Source of the DNA: Hetaerina americana
Lineage: Eukaryota; Arthropoda; Insecta; Odonata; Calopterygidae
Direction of reading: 5' to 3'
Assembly (NCBI GenBank): GCA_022747635.1
Contig: JAKTNV010000003.1
Coordinates: forward strand, 93,350,790-93,414,789
DNA length: 64,000 nucleotides
The position numbers and the translations under genes are program-made. Below, in pieces: positions 12,165-25,125 of this stretch. Under the pieces are notes generated by a model that was not told the origin of the DNA, ran no database searches, and saw only the letters and a list, made by a program, of their open reading frames with translations. The first letter of the stretch is position 1. Every line of letters begins with the position of its first letter.

Positions 12165-12290
12165 GCCTTAACCATAAAATACCGCGAGGACACCCGAGCC
12201 CTAGGTCGAGGAAAACCCACCCAGGCCACCACCTCTGGGTTGGTAGGTGAAAACGGAACCCCTTCACCACTGGGGTCGGCAAATATGTAT
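12165..12290. other. GC-rich patch of unknown nature
   Basis: About 125 bp rich in CCC, CCA and GGT stand out from AT-rich flanks, with sharp edges. Short self-complementary segments occur inside it, for example GTGAA facing TTCAC. The abrupt boundaries suggest an inserted repeat fragment, but I cannot match it to a family. Confidence 0.35.
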
Positions 12291-13649
12291 GCATAAGAGT
12301 ATACATACCTAAGGCCCTTATTTTTCTTTTTCTCATTTCTCGACCTTGCTGAAACAACGTGCTACACGTAATTTTCCATAAACCTTCAGTGGCTCCTAAT
12401 ACTAATACACAATTATAAATGCCTAATAATACCAGTTTCTTAATCCGGAATAATCCCAATCCAGAGTTTAAAACTGTTCTACGACGCCATAGTCAGCATA
12501 GGAGAAATTACAATAAAAAGCATACTAAAGAGTGACCGCAGAAGATGTTCTTCCCACGCAGTGAGGTCTTCTTTTCAAGAATTTTCGAATGAGAAAATTG
12601 AAGTCTACTTTGAATTTAAGTGTTATATTTTGCTACTTCGTTTCTGTGCAACTGTGATCAAGCAAATATTGTTCCCTTCCAAACACATTCTACATTTCAT
12701 AAAATTGAATTGAACCAAAAGCCCTCATAAGGTAACAGCACGGAAGTGTAAGTTCAACTCACCCAGCAGAAGAACTACGCTCATGGGTGATTTTTTTCTG
12801 AAAATTGCAGTCAATCAACGCGTAATCAAAGCATTCTTTAATTATAGGTACAATGATATTTATAAGGAATGATTTCTGTTGTCAGATAAAGCAGAAGAAA
12901 ATTTGATTTATCTGTTGCAAATGTTGGTCATTTTGTAATGTCATTGCTTTTTTATTTGAGTCGAGTATTTTAGTTATGTCACATAATCTGAAACAAAATG
13001 CTTATCTGAGTAGGTCGGAAAGTACACCTTAGTATATGTTAGAAACATGCATGCAATGAGTAAACACACATATTATACGATTATATTTATATGTGCACAC
13101 GTTAACAATCACACACATCCTGTTATATATAATCTCACGATGATCTATGTATTAGTGCTTATCTGTATATTTTGTGCCACAATAGTCAGTTCTCTTATAT
13201 TGATTTTCTATGCATATAGTATATGTATTTTAATTTTATGTTTGTACACCTATTTTAAGTATTTTATTACTATTTTTCATTGTTAACCCCCCTTAGGAGT
13301 GGTTAATTTATTTGGTGATCAAAAAATATTGTCTCACCAATAATTTTGTAGTTTATTGTTTTCAATTAACACTACCAACTCAAAACATTGCTTAAAACTC
13401 ACGATTTGGACTATACTTAACGGCCAAGAATGTAAGCATTTACCAATTACCAAGTGAATATATAGCCAAATATATAATAGCCAATTTTAAAATTTTCCGG
13501 GAAAAATGTTTTAATGTCATAAATTATGACTGAAATGACTGAATAGGTATTTCCTATTTTCGGTAAAAAGCTCGAGAGAAGAATTAATTATACTTAATGG
13601 AAACATTGGTAACTTTAGAGAATTATAGAATATAATTCGTGTTTATTTA

Positions 13650-13652
<3 letters not shown>
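12291..13652. other. AT-rich non-genic DNA
   Basis: No recognised features. The hydrophobic 79-codon open frame near 13047-13286 is what AT-rich DNA gives by chance. Confidence 0.6.

Positions 13653-13710
<58 letters not shown>
13653..13710. repeat. (AT)n microsatellite
   Basis: About 29 uninterrupted AT units in an AT-rich setting. Confidence 0.97.
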
Positions 13711-13713
<3 letters not shown>

Positions 13714-16635
13714 TGCAAATTTTGGCACGGGAATATTAATCATAATTATATTTTGAGGAAGTATTAGACGGTAAATGTTTATACGCTTATTCATGGGATG
13801 CCACAGACAATATAATTTTGTTCATATTAAGATAATAAAAAATTAAACATACCTTTAAAAGGCATTATGGGAAATATTTTCAATGCAGTGGTAAAACACG
13901 GCCAAAAATGATTCATTAAAGGTTTAGTATACTTACGACTTCGATTCGTATAGCATTTAAATAGCATGTTCTAAAAGTAGACCCAATTTCATACTAATTA
14001 TATCTAACTCCGCTTTCAAGTCCAAGTCTTTTACTGATGATAATTCAAATGTATTTAAAATTCAAACCTATGCATTACTTTGCTGACAAAACGCTAATTT
14101 CGTGAAATTTAACTTCCGTTCATTTTGTGCACGCTACTAAATGTCCTTAATGTTTGTAGTAGGTTTTTTCTTTTATTATTTCCGTATTACAGCCGTAAAT
14201 TGGGCGCGATGAAGATGGAATAATAATTATTTCCTATTAATCCATCTATTTGATTAACTTTTAAATAAAAATATGTAAGTACAAATGTCCATATATGCAT
14301 CTAAAAAAACGCATGTGTATAAATATGTTTATTAATTTATTCAAATTTATGAATGCTTGTTTATGCATTTTTCCTAACGTTGGTATGGGCATTTCAGCGA
14401 CTGTTTTCACATGCAGAGTCTATTTTAATCTTTTGAGCATAGTAGGATTAATTAGGGCGAAGAGAAGTGACTCTTTGGGTCGCGTATCAGCGTCACGTAA
14501 AGATTTTCAGTAAAGACGTAAAGGGACACAGTCTGTGAATCTTATCTATAAATCTAATCCCAGAAATTTCTAATATATTAAGTAGTGAGACTCGGAACAG
14601 TGATGTATTTGTGCCTTTAAAAAGTATTGTTATCTTTGCATTTTATTGCCTTTAACCTAATCTAGATCCCACGTTGGGGTCCTCGGAATACGATTAAATT
14701 ACGCAAAAATGCAAGTCTTGGCAATTTACACCTCCCAACACTTTAGCATTCTTTTACAAAATTGAGGTACCCCAATGTAACGATTGCAAATGTTTTAATG
14801 CAGGGAAAATAAGCAGATGTATTGTTTTAGTCACGCTATTAACTTAAAAGTTAAAATAAAAACATCAGATAAAATTACCATTTATAATAAGCGTCAGCAA
14901 CTTCTTCACGTGACTCAATTATGGAGGCGTGAATAAATTGCTGTGTTATTTATAAAAAAAAAGTGTTAAGTCTAGTTAAACTTCACCCTTACAGGGAAAA
15001 TTATGGAAAATCGTTATTTTAAATCAACCGTATAGATAAGTGTTGCGTGTGGCAAGGCTAATGCGCTGAAAATAGGTCGCTTAAATTATCGCTCTATCAT
15101 CGAGTTTTTCAAATCATTTTTTTGGAAGACAGTGTGTTTTCTTTTATACAGGAAGGAATTTTTTGCAGTCTGAAAGATAAACTTAATGATCTGACTTTTG
15201 ACATATAGTTCTGCAGTGTTTGACTACCACTTTTCATGTAGTACCGCTTCCCATATTCAAGAACTTTCAAGCGCCACCGAATACCTAAAATTACGAAGAA
15301 TACCGTAGGGAATGAAGATAGGCACTGACATAAATGTTGGAAAATAATCAATTCCACTGAATTAGTTATAGCTATTATGAGATAAACTAGTTCTTCGGTG
15401 TCAGTTGAATTCCATTCAGTTTTAGTCTCGGGTGAACATGCAGTCTGATACCGTACTCTTTTGTGACGAAGAAAAGCACTGGAGGTCTTCTTCTCAACAC
15501 ACAAAAATTATGTCTTAAAATAGTTTCCAATCTCTTTGTCACGCTCTGCCAAATACCCCTTACAATTACGTACTTATCAACGATATCAAGTGCGCCACCG
15601 ATTGAAAATCACTGTCGTAGGGTATCTCCTATGCCAACACCCATATCCTAAATTAATTTTTGAAAAGAAAATTACAAAATTATCTTCTCCCTTTTTATAC
15701 TCCAAAAGTAGTATTTTTTTATAAATTCCAAAAATACTGTGCTTAAATTATATGCTCATTAAAGTCTTCCCCTTTTGATCGGCAAAATTATCTGCCTTTC
15801 GATTCGTCTGCCATTAGATTTCTCTTTTCTCCCCTCTTTCGCTCTCTCTATCCTCATTTGACTCTAGATCATCGCTGGAAAGATGCCCTAAAAATTGCTG
15901 GTATACTCTATATATTTTAATAACTTGTACTATTACAATACGCAAAGCTCAATTCTAATCTTTCCAGATATTTTTCTGCAAAATTTCCGACATTTCGTCC
16001 GCTTTTTCCTAAGGCTTACGATTTCCCTAGACGTTCAAACTACAAGCCAGTGATTTTTTAGCCTCCTCTGCGCCTGAATTATTTGTTTCAACAGCTGTAG
16101 GGTTCCCACGCACAATGTTTGCACATGTGTCAAGAAAAGGTGGCCAGAAATTGAATTGAACTTCCTGTAAAAGAGGCGTGGGGGAATTCTATCAATTTCC
16201 CAGCTTGTTTGTCAATTTTATAATGCTTTCCCACATTTGTAAATATGCTGACCGTATTTTCCATATAAGTTATGAAGTTTACCCTAGGGAGTTGTTTTAT
16301 GACCTTTTATGTCCTCGTAGAATAAATGACTGCTGTGCATAATTATAACTCACGTAGGTGCTTTAAAATTCACTAATGAATTATCATTCATGTAAGACTT
16401 AAGGCCATAATTAGTTGGCCGCTTTATTTATTTGGTTACATTTGGCGTAATGGTTGCCAAAGCAACGACATAAAGGATAAACGCATAAGGGATCTTAAAT
16501 CTTTTGACAGAAACATGGAGCATTTCATAATTTGGCGACTAATGTGGTTTTATTCTCTATCGCGCTAGTTTTTTTGTCTATTTGTTCAGGTCTATTAGGG
16601 CTGAAGTGAATTAATTATGGCAACCTGAGTCTTAT
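13711..16635. other. AT-rich non-genic DNA
   Basis: Nearly 3 kb with dense stops and no tRNA boxes. The longest open frame is a 131-codon minus-strand frame at 15109-15504 with no recognised domain. Confidence 0.6.
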
Positions 16636-16639
16636 CATT

Positions 16640-17142
16640 CCTGTATCTCTCTCTCCCTCTCTCTCTGTTTCGCCCTCTTCACAACACCTTTGCTACACTT
16701 CTCCTCAGAAACATCCTCTCTCTGTTTCTCTCCACTCCTCGAACCGAACCACGGTGAGGGAGAGTCAAGGCCCCTCTCCTGCCCCTCCTCAACCTGTGCA
16801 CTCACCCACCGCCCCTCGGTGCCCTCCTTTTCTCTCCCTATCTTAACCCCGTCGCCCCCCCCTTCTACCTAACCCAAACTCACCCCCTCAATCCTTTCTT
16901 CGTCCCTGGCCTCTCCATACTTCCACCCTCCCCTCTCCCCTCCCATAATATTCCCTCGCCCCCAACTCAAAACGCCGCCATCTCCTGCTCATGACAGCTC
17001 CTCGCCCTCACCCCCTTCCTCCTCCTTAGCTCCACTCCCCGCGTCCCCCCGCCCCACCCCGTTCCTCCAACCTCCCCAGGGTGCCGGCTTCCTTCCAGGC
17101 TTTTTCAAATTCACTTCCACCCTAACTACATCCATCCTTTTA

Positions 17143-17210
<68 letters not shown>

Positions 17211-17570
17211 CAACTCTACCTTCATCTCCGTCTCTCTTCTTTCTCTCTCTCACTCTCTCCACATTTCTTTCCCCGCAGCCCGCGGCTCCTTACTCGCTCC
17301 CTTGTTTGCCACCACTCTCTCCACCTTCCCATTCTCACTGTGTTTCCACCATCCCAATCCCCATCTTCCTTACCCTGCCCCCGCACTTTCCTCAGTTTCC
17401 ATGTGCTCTCTTCCTCACCATCCGCCTTCCACCATTCTTTCCCTTAGAGTCCCGCGCTCTCCCCTCCTCCCGTACGCCCCCATCCACTCCCACCGTTGCT
17501 TCCTACCATTTTTACGCCCACTCCTGTCCCTTCCCCCTGTATCTGTACATATATTTTGAGCAACTTTTCC
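16640..17570. other. Long C+T-rich island
   Basis: Over 900 bp of pyrimidine-rich + strand sequence that includes a pure (CT)n microsatellite, listed separately. Frames on + are Pro/Ser/Leu-rich. The minus frame over the microsatellite reads as alternating Arg-Glu. None is taken as coding. Confidence 0.8.
17146..17206. repeat. (CT)n microsatellite
   Basis: About 30 uninterrupted CT units within the larger C+T island. It may have served as a seed for the island or expanded from it. Confidence 0.95.
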
Positions 17571-18170
17571 ACAGTTGCTTTCGTGTCTCTTTTTAATAGG
17601 TTATGTTTCGATTTCGTCTCGCCCAAGGGTAAAAGCCGGAAATTTCCGCAAAGTAAATTAAGCGTGAAGTTTGTTTTATGTATCTTTTAAAGAAATTTTC
17701 ACGTTCTCGGAGCCGGGGATTTTTGTTGAGAACTGATAACCTTTCATGAGCAGGCTTTCGGTCCCCACCCATCTCTTGAATGGCGTGTTCATGCAGCATT
17801 ACATTACTGTGGAACCAATTCTATTCCTTACCGCCTATGTTGTGTTCTCTTAATCCCGTGTTTTTTGGGTTTGGCCTGCCGTCACCGTGTCCTTGTGCTA
17901 GTGCCCCTTCTCTTCATTGTGTTGCATAGTGTCGCCCAGGAGTGAAAAATCTTTAACCTGGCATATAATTTAGGAGGTAGGAAGTCTACTGAGGCATAGC
18001 GTTAGTGGATGACTGTAATGAAAATGTAATGTAGCTCTCAATCATCAGTAATTACTATGGCTGTCTATGAGTTAATTTCGGCTGGGGTTGTGAAAAATCT
18101 TTTCTTTGGCTGTGATATTATTTGTCATTAAAGTCGTTCAAAGTAATAATTGCAGGCTTTTGGCCTCAGG
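17571..18170. other. Mixed spacer
   Basis: AT-leaning sequence between two C+T islands. No feature was recognised. The phrase GAGAACTGATAA near 17730 resembles part of miR-184 but lacks its seed region. Confidence 0.55.
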
Positions 18171-18174
18171 AACC

Positions 18175-18620
18175 GAATTCAAGCCCTTCTCCTCTACCTC
18201 CCCTTCTCTCCCTTCCCTATACCTCCCCGCCACAAGCCCCCATTCCCTACCCATTCCTCGGGGACTTTGATTTCAGGATTTCCGCCGAAATTGCATCCCC
18301 CTCGTCCTCCCCTTCCTCTCTCCTTCCCCGTCCTATTTACTCTTATTCTATTTTTGTCCGGGCTTCGAATTTTTTCTCTCGCAATCGGTCCTCCTCATCG
18401 GCACCCCATTAACCCTCAGCCCACCCTCGCCCGGGTCCCCCGCACCCTCCCTCTCGAGCTCCGCCCTTCCCTCCATCGCCTTTCCCTCCTCGGCTTCCTC
18501 CCCTCCTCTCGTGCACCCTCACACCAACCCAAGGATCCGGACGCACTTCCCCCTTCTCCAATTTTTTTGAAATTCCGTTCATGTCTCTCCTCCTCCCACA
18601 ATCCAGCTTTCGAGGGAGTG
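18175..18620. other. C+T-rich island
   Basis: Pyrimidine-rich + strand with 96- and 165-codon frames in two overlapping registers. Neither is favoured, so no gene is called. Confidence 0.75.
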
Positions 18621-19590
18621 GGTCGCGTCAAAGAGTCGCTCGGCTAAAGAGTTCGTTCGGAGTGAGTAGTTCAATATCAAAGTTCTCTTAAGATTCAAAT
18701 TGAAGGTTGAAAATTCACGACCGTGGAGGTTACTTCAACTCTCATTGGAGGATGGAGTTAAAAAATGTCGATAGGCTATAATATTACGAAATAATTGTGT
18801 CGTTATTTTCTTCCACTTACACAGCAAAACCCTGTGCTTACAAATTTTAACTAATCGCTCTTCTTCCACGCCAAGGATCGTAGGATCAATTTTAAATTTA
18901 GTAGCAAATTTTTAATCTCAGAGTGTTTCGAAGTTGGTAGTAAAGAACTCAAAAATATCGATCTCAGTTCCCTTGGTACTACACTCTAAAGGAGGTCCTA
19001 TCGTGTCACTCTCTTTTTTATCCCAATAATATAGACATATACGTACTCGGAGCATCCACAAATTTTGGACGTGAGTTGATGGAGACCTAGGAATCAAATA
19101 AGCATTGGTTTGGGACACTTTGAATCAGCTATTCGTGACTGCTCCCTAATTTCGACTTCATGACATTTCATGTTAAAATAAACTCAGAAATCAGCGGTGA
19201 AATATTATTATTTTTAAATGAAGGAGTATTTATTGTTGTTCAAATTAGCTATGGACTGTGGTATGATTGTAGTGCTTGATGAATTGATTTTTTTTCGGTG
19301 ATTCTCTAAGGCTACATCCAATTTCACATTTTAACGATCCCGTCATCTACTGTTAGAATGAGACGAACTGGGATAGGCCAAGGAAGGTTGGGGGAGCAGT
19401 AAGATTGAATTGTCAGAATTTAGTAACTAACTCTCTCCTCCCTTCAGAGTCAGCGTTCCGGAAAATCCGGGAAAACCCATTGATGAATCGCTAGTGAGCC
19501 GTAAGTGGAGAGTGTGGAGGGGACGCTCACTTCTAGTAACTCGATTCATTTCGCTCACTTTGATGACTCGTTCAGCGAGAGTGACTCGCT
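18621..19590. other. AT-rich spacer
   Basis: No gene, RNA or repeat is recognised in this stretch. Confidence 0.55.
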
Positions 19591-19594
19591 TCCA

Positions 19595-19935
19595 TTTCCC
19601 TATCCAGCTACTCCTCCCTCACAAGACCACTTCTCCCCCCCCCTCCCACACTCTTCTACTCCCTCGAACGTTCCTCCTGTAACCACACCCCCTTGTTTAT
19701 ATCTTCGATGGAATGAGCTCTCATTTCATTCCCCTTTCTGCCCTCCATCCTTACCATTTCCGTTAAAACATCCCCCCCCCCAAAATCCCCGCCTCTTCCT
19801 TTCCCGGCAACTCTCCGAGAGCTCCCGGCTACATGGACGATGACGATAACTCTCCCCCTCCCCCTCCGTACCCCCTCATCTCAACCCTCCCTCTCAACCC
19901 CCCCTCCTTTACTTCCTTCCTTTCCCTCATTTTGC
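19595..19935. other. C+T-rich island
   Basis: C- and T-rich + strand with several CCCCC runs. The frames here are compositional. Confidence 0.75.
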
Positions 19936-20390
19936 GATCCCCATAACGATGTGCGATTTTTGGAATTGAGCATCGAAGCGTGGCATCAAATGAATACTTA
20001 TCGCAAATATGTTGATAGTACGGCATCAAATTTAATATTCCACGTCTCAATATCATCGCACTTATATTGAGTATTGCTGCAGTATAACAGTCTGATTCGA
20101 TCTTCGATATACTTCCTCCCACTGGACGACACTCGCGCACGATATAGTCAGTGTTTTACAACACGCGAGCATTCATCATATTCCCATCTTCCCGATACGT
20201 TTCACATCATCGGCCAGTCATTAATCTTTCATTCGATGATTAATGCTCTCATGGATCGATAAAGACGATGAAGTCGATATTTAAAGCGATCACACATCAT
20301 AACATCGCCGTGAGATGTAGCATATTGCTTGGCGTCTTGATAACGTCGGGCGATGTCACCTGATCACATCTAAATCGATATGCCACAGTA
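19936..20390. other. AT-leaning spacer rich in ATCG-type words
   Basis: Contains many ATCGAT, CGATAT and GATATT words but no tandem array. No gene was recognised. Confidence 0.5.
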
Positions 20391-20730
20391 TTTCACATCC
20401 CTAAACCCTCCCCTACTCCCGTCACCATCTTTTTCGCTTCATGCCCCTTTACCCTCCAGGTCCAATCTACTTCATCTCATACGGTTTTGCAATTTTTCTC
20501 ATATTCGTATCTCGAAGTGGCAATCCTTCTTATTTCTCCCCTCTCTACTTCGCTCCTCCTTCCCACCCACCTGGGCCGTTCTGACAAAAACATGCGCAAA
20601 ATGTTTCTCTCTGCCTTCTACAGAAGGATTGCTCCTTGTTTGCATCACCGCCATTCCCGGCGCACCCCTCGCAGGTCTTGCCTGTAGCTCCTCCTCTCTC
20701 ACCCCCCTGAGTTATTTTTTGTCCGCAACT
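20391..20730. other. Moderately C+T-rich island
   Basis: Weaker skew than the other islands. The 127-codon + frame (20380-20763) is opposed by a minus frame and has no domain that I recognise. Confidence 0.55.
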
Positions 20731-23700
20731 GTATGTTTACGGAGGGGATTCATTGCGCGATAGCGAGACGTTGACGCCATGATTTTTCAGGCACCCCCAC
20801 TGTGCGAGCGACGAATAGAACGATGAATGTATGCTGCTCTGAGTGTGGCCGGAGCATTCACACACCCGTCCATGCCTCTTTCTCCGTAGATGGCTCCGTT
20901 TTACGGATTTTAAAGGAGGATACCGCATAACGTACTTTGATTGCTTCCTTTAAGGAATTAATTGGTATATCTTGAAGTCCCAAAAGGGAGGGACTCAATC
21001 ATTGACGACGTAGTTCTGAGAAAAGGAAACTGATTGAAAAAGCGAAAGGTTCAAGCTCAGTGGATATATTTTGAAATACGACAGCGTTCTTATTTGAAAG
21101 CGAAGTAAGTTGGAAGAACTACAAAGCAAGACGCCGCGTGGAATGCAGAAAACAGGCAATGGAAGAAAAATTAAGACGAAAACGAAATAACATAAGCACT
21201 TGCAGAGATGAGGAGATGGGATGGTTGAGTGTTGAGCTGAATCCAAGGACTCCGATAATTGTTTGGTTTTGATGATACCTAAACATGTTAGTCTTTCAAT
21301 AATACGTGTAGGTAAGCTTAAAACGTTATCACGTATCAAGTGACAATTGATTTTCTCAACAAACTTAGATTATTTAACTCCTATCTCTAGTTAAGGAGGC
21401 TTCATATTTTGGAATATCATCGTTTTTATCTCCAAAATGTATATAATATCAGCATTTGAAGTCACATGAAGGTCACGAAGAAGCTGCTAGTTAGGTGTTT
21501 AAAAGGATAATTACAGTTCTAATCATGTTGATTTTTTTTAAGTGCCCGTATTTTTACTTTGAGCTGTTTTGTTCTTCAAGGCTCGGATGAATTAATTTCC
21601 ACATCAAGGCGTTAGACTTTAATAAACGTAATAGACAACATTAATCATGTGTTAGCTTGATACACACGTCACGTTCCACCAATTGCTCAATATAACACCA
21701 TTGACACTATCGATAAATTTCCACTAAAAAACCTTAGGATATCTATTTATTGACTGGGAAAATGTGGTGAATTATGTATAAAAGGTAAATTTTTGATACC
21801 CCATTCATACATTTCTGCAAATTTTAGTGTGCATCTATGCAACGGCGGCTGACCATGAATAACTTTTGGATCTATTTTTCCGGCGACAACTTCCACTTTT
21901 TAATATTACGAAATGGTCTAAACTTTAGTAAATGTATACCTGTAAACAATTCAGTGTCATTAGAAATTAATATGCAAATATGAGCTTGATGCAGTTATAT
22001 CTGCATTTTAATATTAAAATTGGCTCCCTGTCAATTAATTGTAGCCGTAAATTTCTTTTGAACCTCCTCTTCTGTTTAATGTTCAAAAGTAATGTATTTT
22101 GTGAGTATTTATTCATGCTCAGCTTAGATTACTCTATTAAGGACCCACATTTCCATCCAGGTATATCCCAAGTTATTTGGTTCTCAGTTGTGAAATGTAC
22201 TACCATTCATGAGGGAAAGTGTAAACATGTTGGTCCCTCGCAATTCCATTAAGAAGAATAGAATACCGTCCCCATCTTTTCTCCGCCTTGCCATTCCCGG
22301 TCTATCCATCATGCAAGCAAATTCATTCGTCTGTCCTCTAATTAACCTCGACTAAATTTAATTAAAATACGTCGCATCCTGTAAATTTACGCTTCAAAAG
22401 CTACCTTGAAGATCAATGTTAATTTTTAGCGGTGTCATTTTCGTAATACACGATAAAATAATGAAACCCTTTGCAAGCGTTTTAGTTTTGTTCCGAATAA
22501 ATTAGTCATTGCCCATTCAATATCAGCTTATTCAATTCCTCGTCAAGACTCGCTCATGCATGTAAATAATTCTCTAAAATTAAAATAAAAGCACCAATGA
22601 TACAACAGTAACTTTCACCGTGAAAGATAATGAAATTGGGTGTGCGGAATAAAAACGTCAATTCCGTCTCAATGGTTTAACAAATGGAAAAATAAATGGA
22701 AATGAGTGGAGAAAAAAAACGTGAGGGGAAAAGAAATGAGGTAGGGTTTCTCAAACGCGGGAATTGAGGCAAAGATCACGAAAGAAGCCAAGTTTTCGAA
22801 AAAGAACGAAAGAGAGAGCGTGTTTGATATACCTGGTGGATTTTTTACACATCGGTAATTTAACCTCTTTTGTCGGCGGATTATTTGTAATATTCTATCA
22901 GCAGTCCCTCGATTGGTTAGAGGAATATCCTCATTCTACTAAATATATCTCAACCTTTCTTCTATGTCCCTTAATTTTTTTCCTAGTATACTACCTTCAA
23001 TATTATCATATTTCAATAAATCATAATTTTCCCTTCCCCTGAAACATTTTAATCAACCTTCACCTAGCCTTCACAACTTAGCCATTGCCCAACGACAATA
23101 ATTCAAGGTCTGTTCATAAATGAGTGGCCAGAAATAATTTTGATTGCGTGATATGCGTACGAAATGTTTCTTTAAGTTAGGTTTTTAGTTAAATGTTTGA
23201 TGTGTATGCGGTAAAAGTTTCATTAATTTGGCTCCAGTATTTCCTCAACGGGAACTGTTGCAATTTAAAACATGTTTAGTTAGTCTACTTCGGTTTCGGA
23301 AGATAAAAAACTCATTCCAAGGAGGTATTAAATCACATTAGGGGAGCATAAAAAGTTAAATAGCGCTAGATTTGGACTATTATGAGGTTCAGGAGCATAC
23401 TATATTTTGTATTCACTTTTGTAAGATATGCAATAGCAACATTAATCATGTGCAATTGTTACATATCGTTGTGCAGCATCAAGTCCGTTGCTTTTAAATG
23501 TTGCATTTTGCTCTTATCATGCCCTTGAATTTTCAGCATACTTCTATACTGTAGTCAACGAACAGTTATGTGCCAGAACAAAGTGCTGATGATTTAGCAT
23601 CTGCAGTAACTACTTTCAAAAGAAACTCTTCATCCTCCTCTTACATCAATTTCAACTACTGCATATACGTAAATTGTACACAAATTGATTAAAATCACTT

Positions 23701-24570
23701 AAAATTGTAAGTTTGAACAGCAAATTAAATGCTGGTCACTAATTGTTGCACAACCTTTGTAAATGCATAATTAAAAATGCGTTGTAGCTCAGTTGTGATG
23801 GATTTGAAGGTCCTTTGACAAACGTCATTCCGTTTGGCGCTCCTAAGCACTCTGAATTCGATGGAATGATACGGCTCAGGTGCATTTCCCTATCCCTTGG
23901 ACCCGCTGGTGTCCAGCAGATGATTGACGATTCAAGCGACGAGTGTTCAATATTTTCTCTCCACCAGCGGAGAAAATATATCTTCGTCCTCACCTTCTCT
24001 GCCCAGAAAAAAGTACGTGGTGGCGAATTTGGAGGCAATGATAGTATTTGGATAAACGGAACTTATAACAAGAAATAATATGATTTTAAAAGGATCTATG
24101 ATGTTTACTGAATTGAGCAATCAATGGAATAAATGAAATCCCGCTTCTCTAATCAACCCAAGGATAATCTCAGAAGAAGCATAAATAGTCATAACAGAAC
24201 ATTAGCGAATGACACCTCACCTGGGCATTATCCGCTCGGCCACCTCTGTGGCAGTTTCTGCGTCCTCCACTTCAACCTTTGCCTCACATCCACGTCACGC
24301 GAAGGCGAACGAGAAACACGTAACGGCGTGGTCGAAGGTGCTATATTTGATGGAGGCGGGGTTGAAAATCTCCAATATGGACAACGTTGAGAACGAGAAT
24401 TGAATGAATCGACGCATTTACTTTTCCACCCCTTTGCTGATTAATATATATATTCATTGAGTTTGTCCGAGCGAGACCCGAAGCAAACATTGTCTCCACG
24501 CACTCGAATGAGGGAATGCATGAACGATGTCCAAGCTCGAGGAAAGAAATGTGGCTCCGCATCCGGAGTG
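20731..24570. other. AT-rich non-genic DNA
   Basis: Almost 4 kb of low-GC sequence. Scattered frames of 60 to 115 codons on both strands show no motifs. A short inverted repeat (9-bp arms, TATTTTCTC facing GAGAAAATA) lies around 23950-23980. No other structure was recognised. Confidence 0.6.
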
Positions 24571-24589
24571 AACGCACACACCCAAGTCC

Positions 24590-25125
24590 ACCAGTGGCCC
24601 CTCCCCCTCGCCCCTCCGGCCCCGCCTTTATCTTCCCCGGCACCGCTGCTCACTCCCACCGCCCCCCCATCCCCTCCTCGCCCACCCCCTTTGTGCTCCA
24701 TCCTTTACCTTGATTCCCTTCCGCCGCCGTGATCAAGACTGCGCGACTCACTCCTATGGATAAACCTTGCCGAGCAACCGTTGCCACGGGAGACCGCTTA
24801 ATGATCTTCTTCCTTGCTTCACCCCACCCTCAAAGGGTCCCTCTCGTCCTCCCTTCCCTCCCCCGCTATCCTTTCGGCTGCCACCTCCCTCCGCCACGCT
24901 CACCTCACCCATATATTCCTCTCCTCTCTCCATCCATCCTCCCCTCGGCTCCCTCTTCCATCATCGTCCCAGTTTCCACACCTCAACCCCCCCGACTCCT
25001 CTCTCATCCTCTCTCACTCCTCCCAAACCCTCCCCAACTCCCCTATCTCTACATCCATACCTCCCCTCTCCCCATCTTCTCTCTTCCTTTTCTTCCCCAT
25101 CTCACTCTCACAGCCGTGCAAGTCT
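24590..25125. other. C+T-rich island
   Basis: Strong pyrimidine skew on the + strand, giving three overlapping + frames of 116 to 167 codons in different registers. Such simultaneous openness argues against coding. Confidence 0.8.

Noticed and set aside
17725..17745. Partial match to miR-184 (GAGAACTGATAA)
   Set aside because: The 5' seed region does not match and no hairpin arm is present nearby.
23100..23160. Phrase AGGTCTGTTCATAAAT reminiscent of some mariner-type inverted termini
   Set aside because: No inverted partner and no transposase-like frame were found within the region.
23575..23700. Reading frame with SADDLASAV that hints at an RT YADD box
   Set aside because: No other RT motif lies in order around it in any frame, unlike the fragment at 53540-54400.
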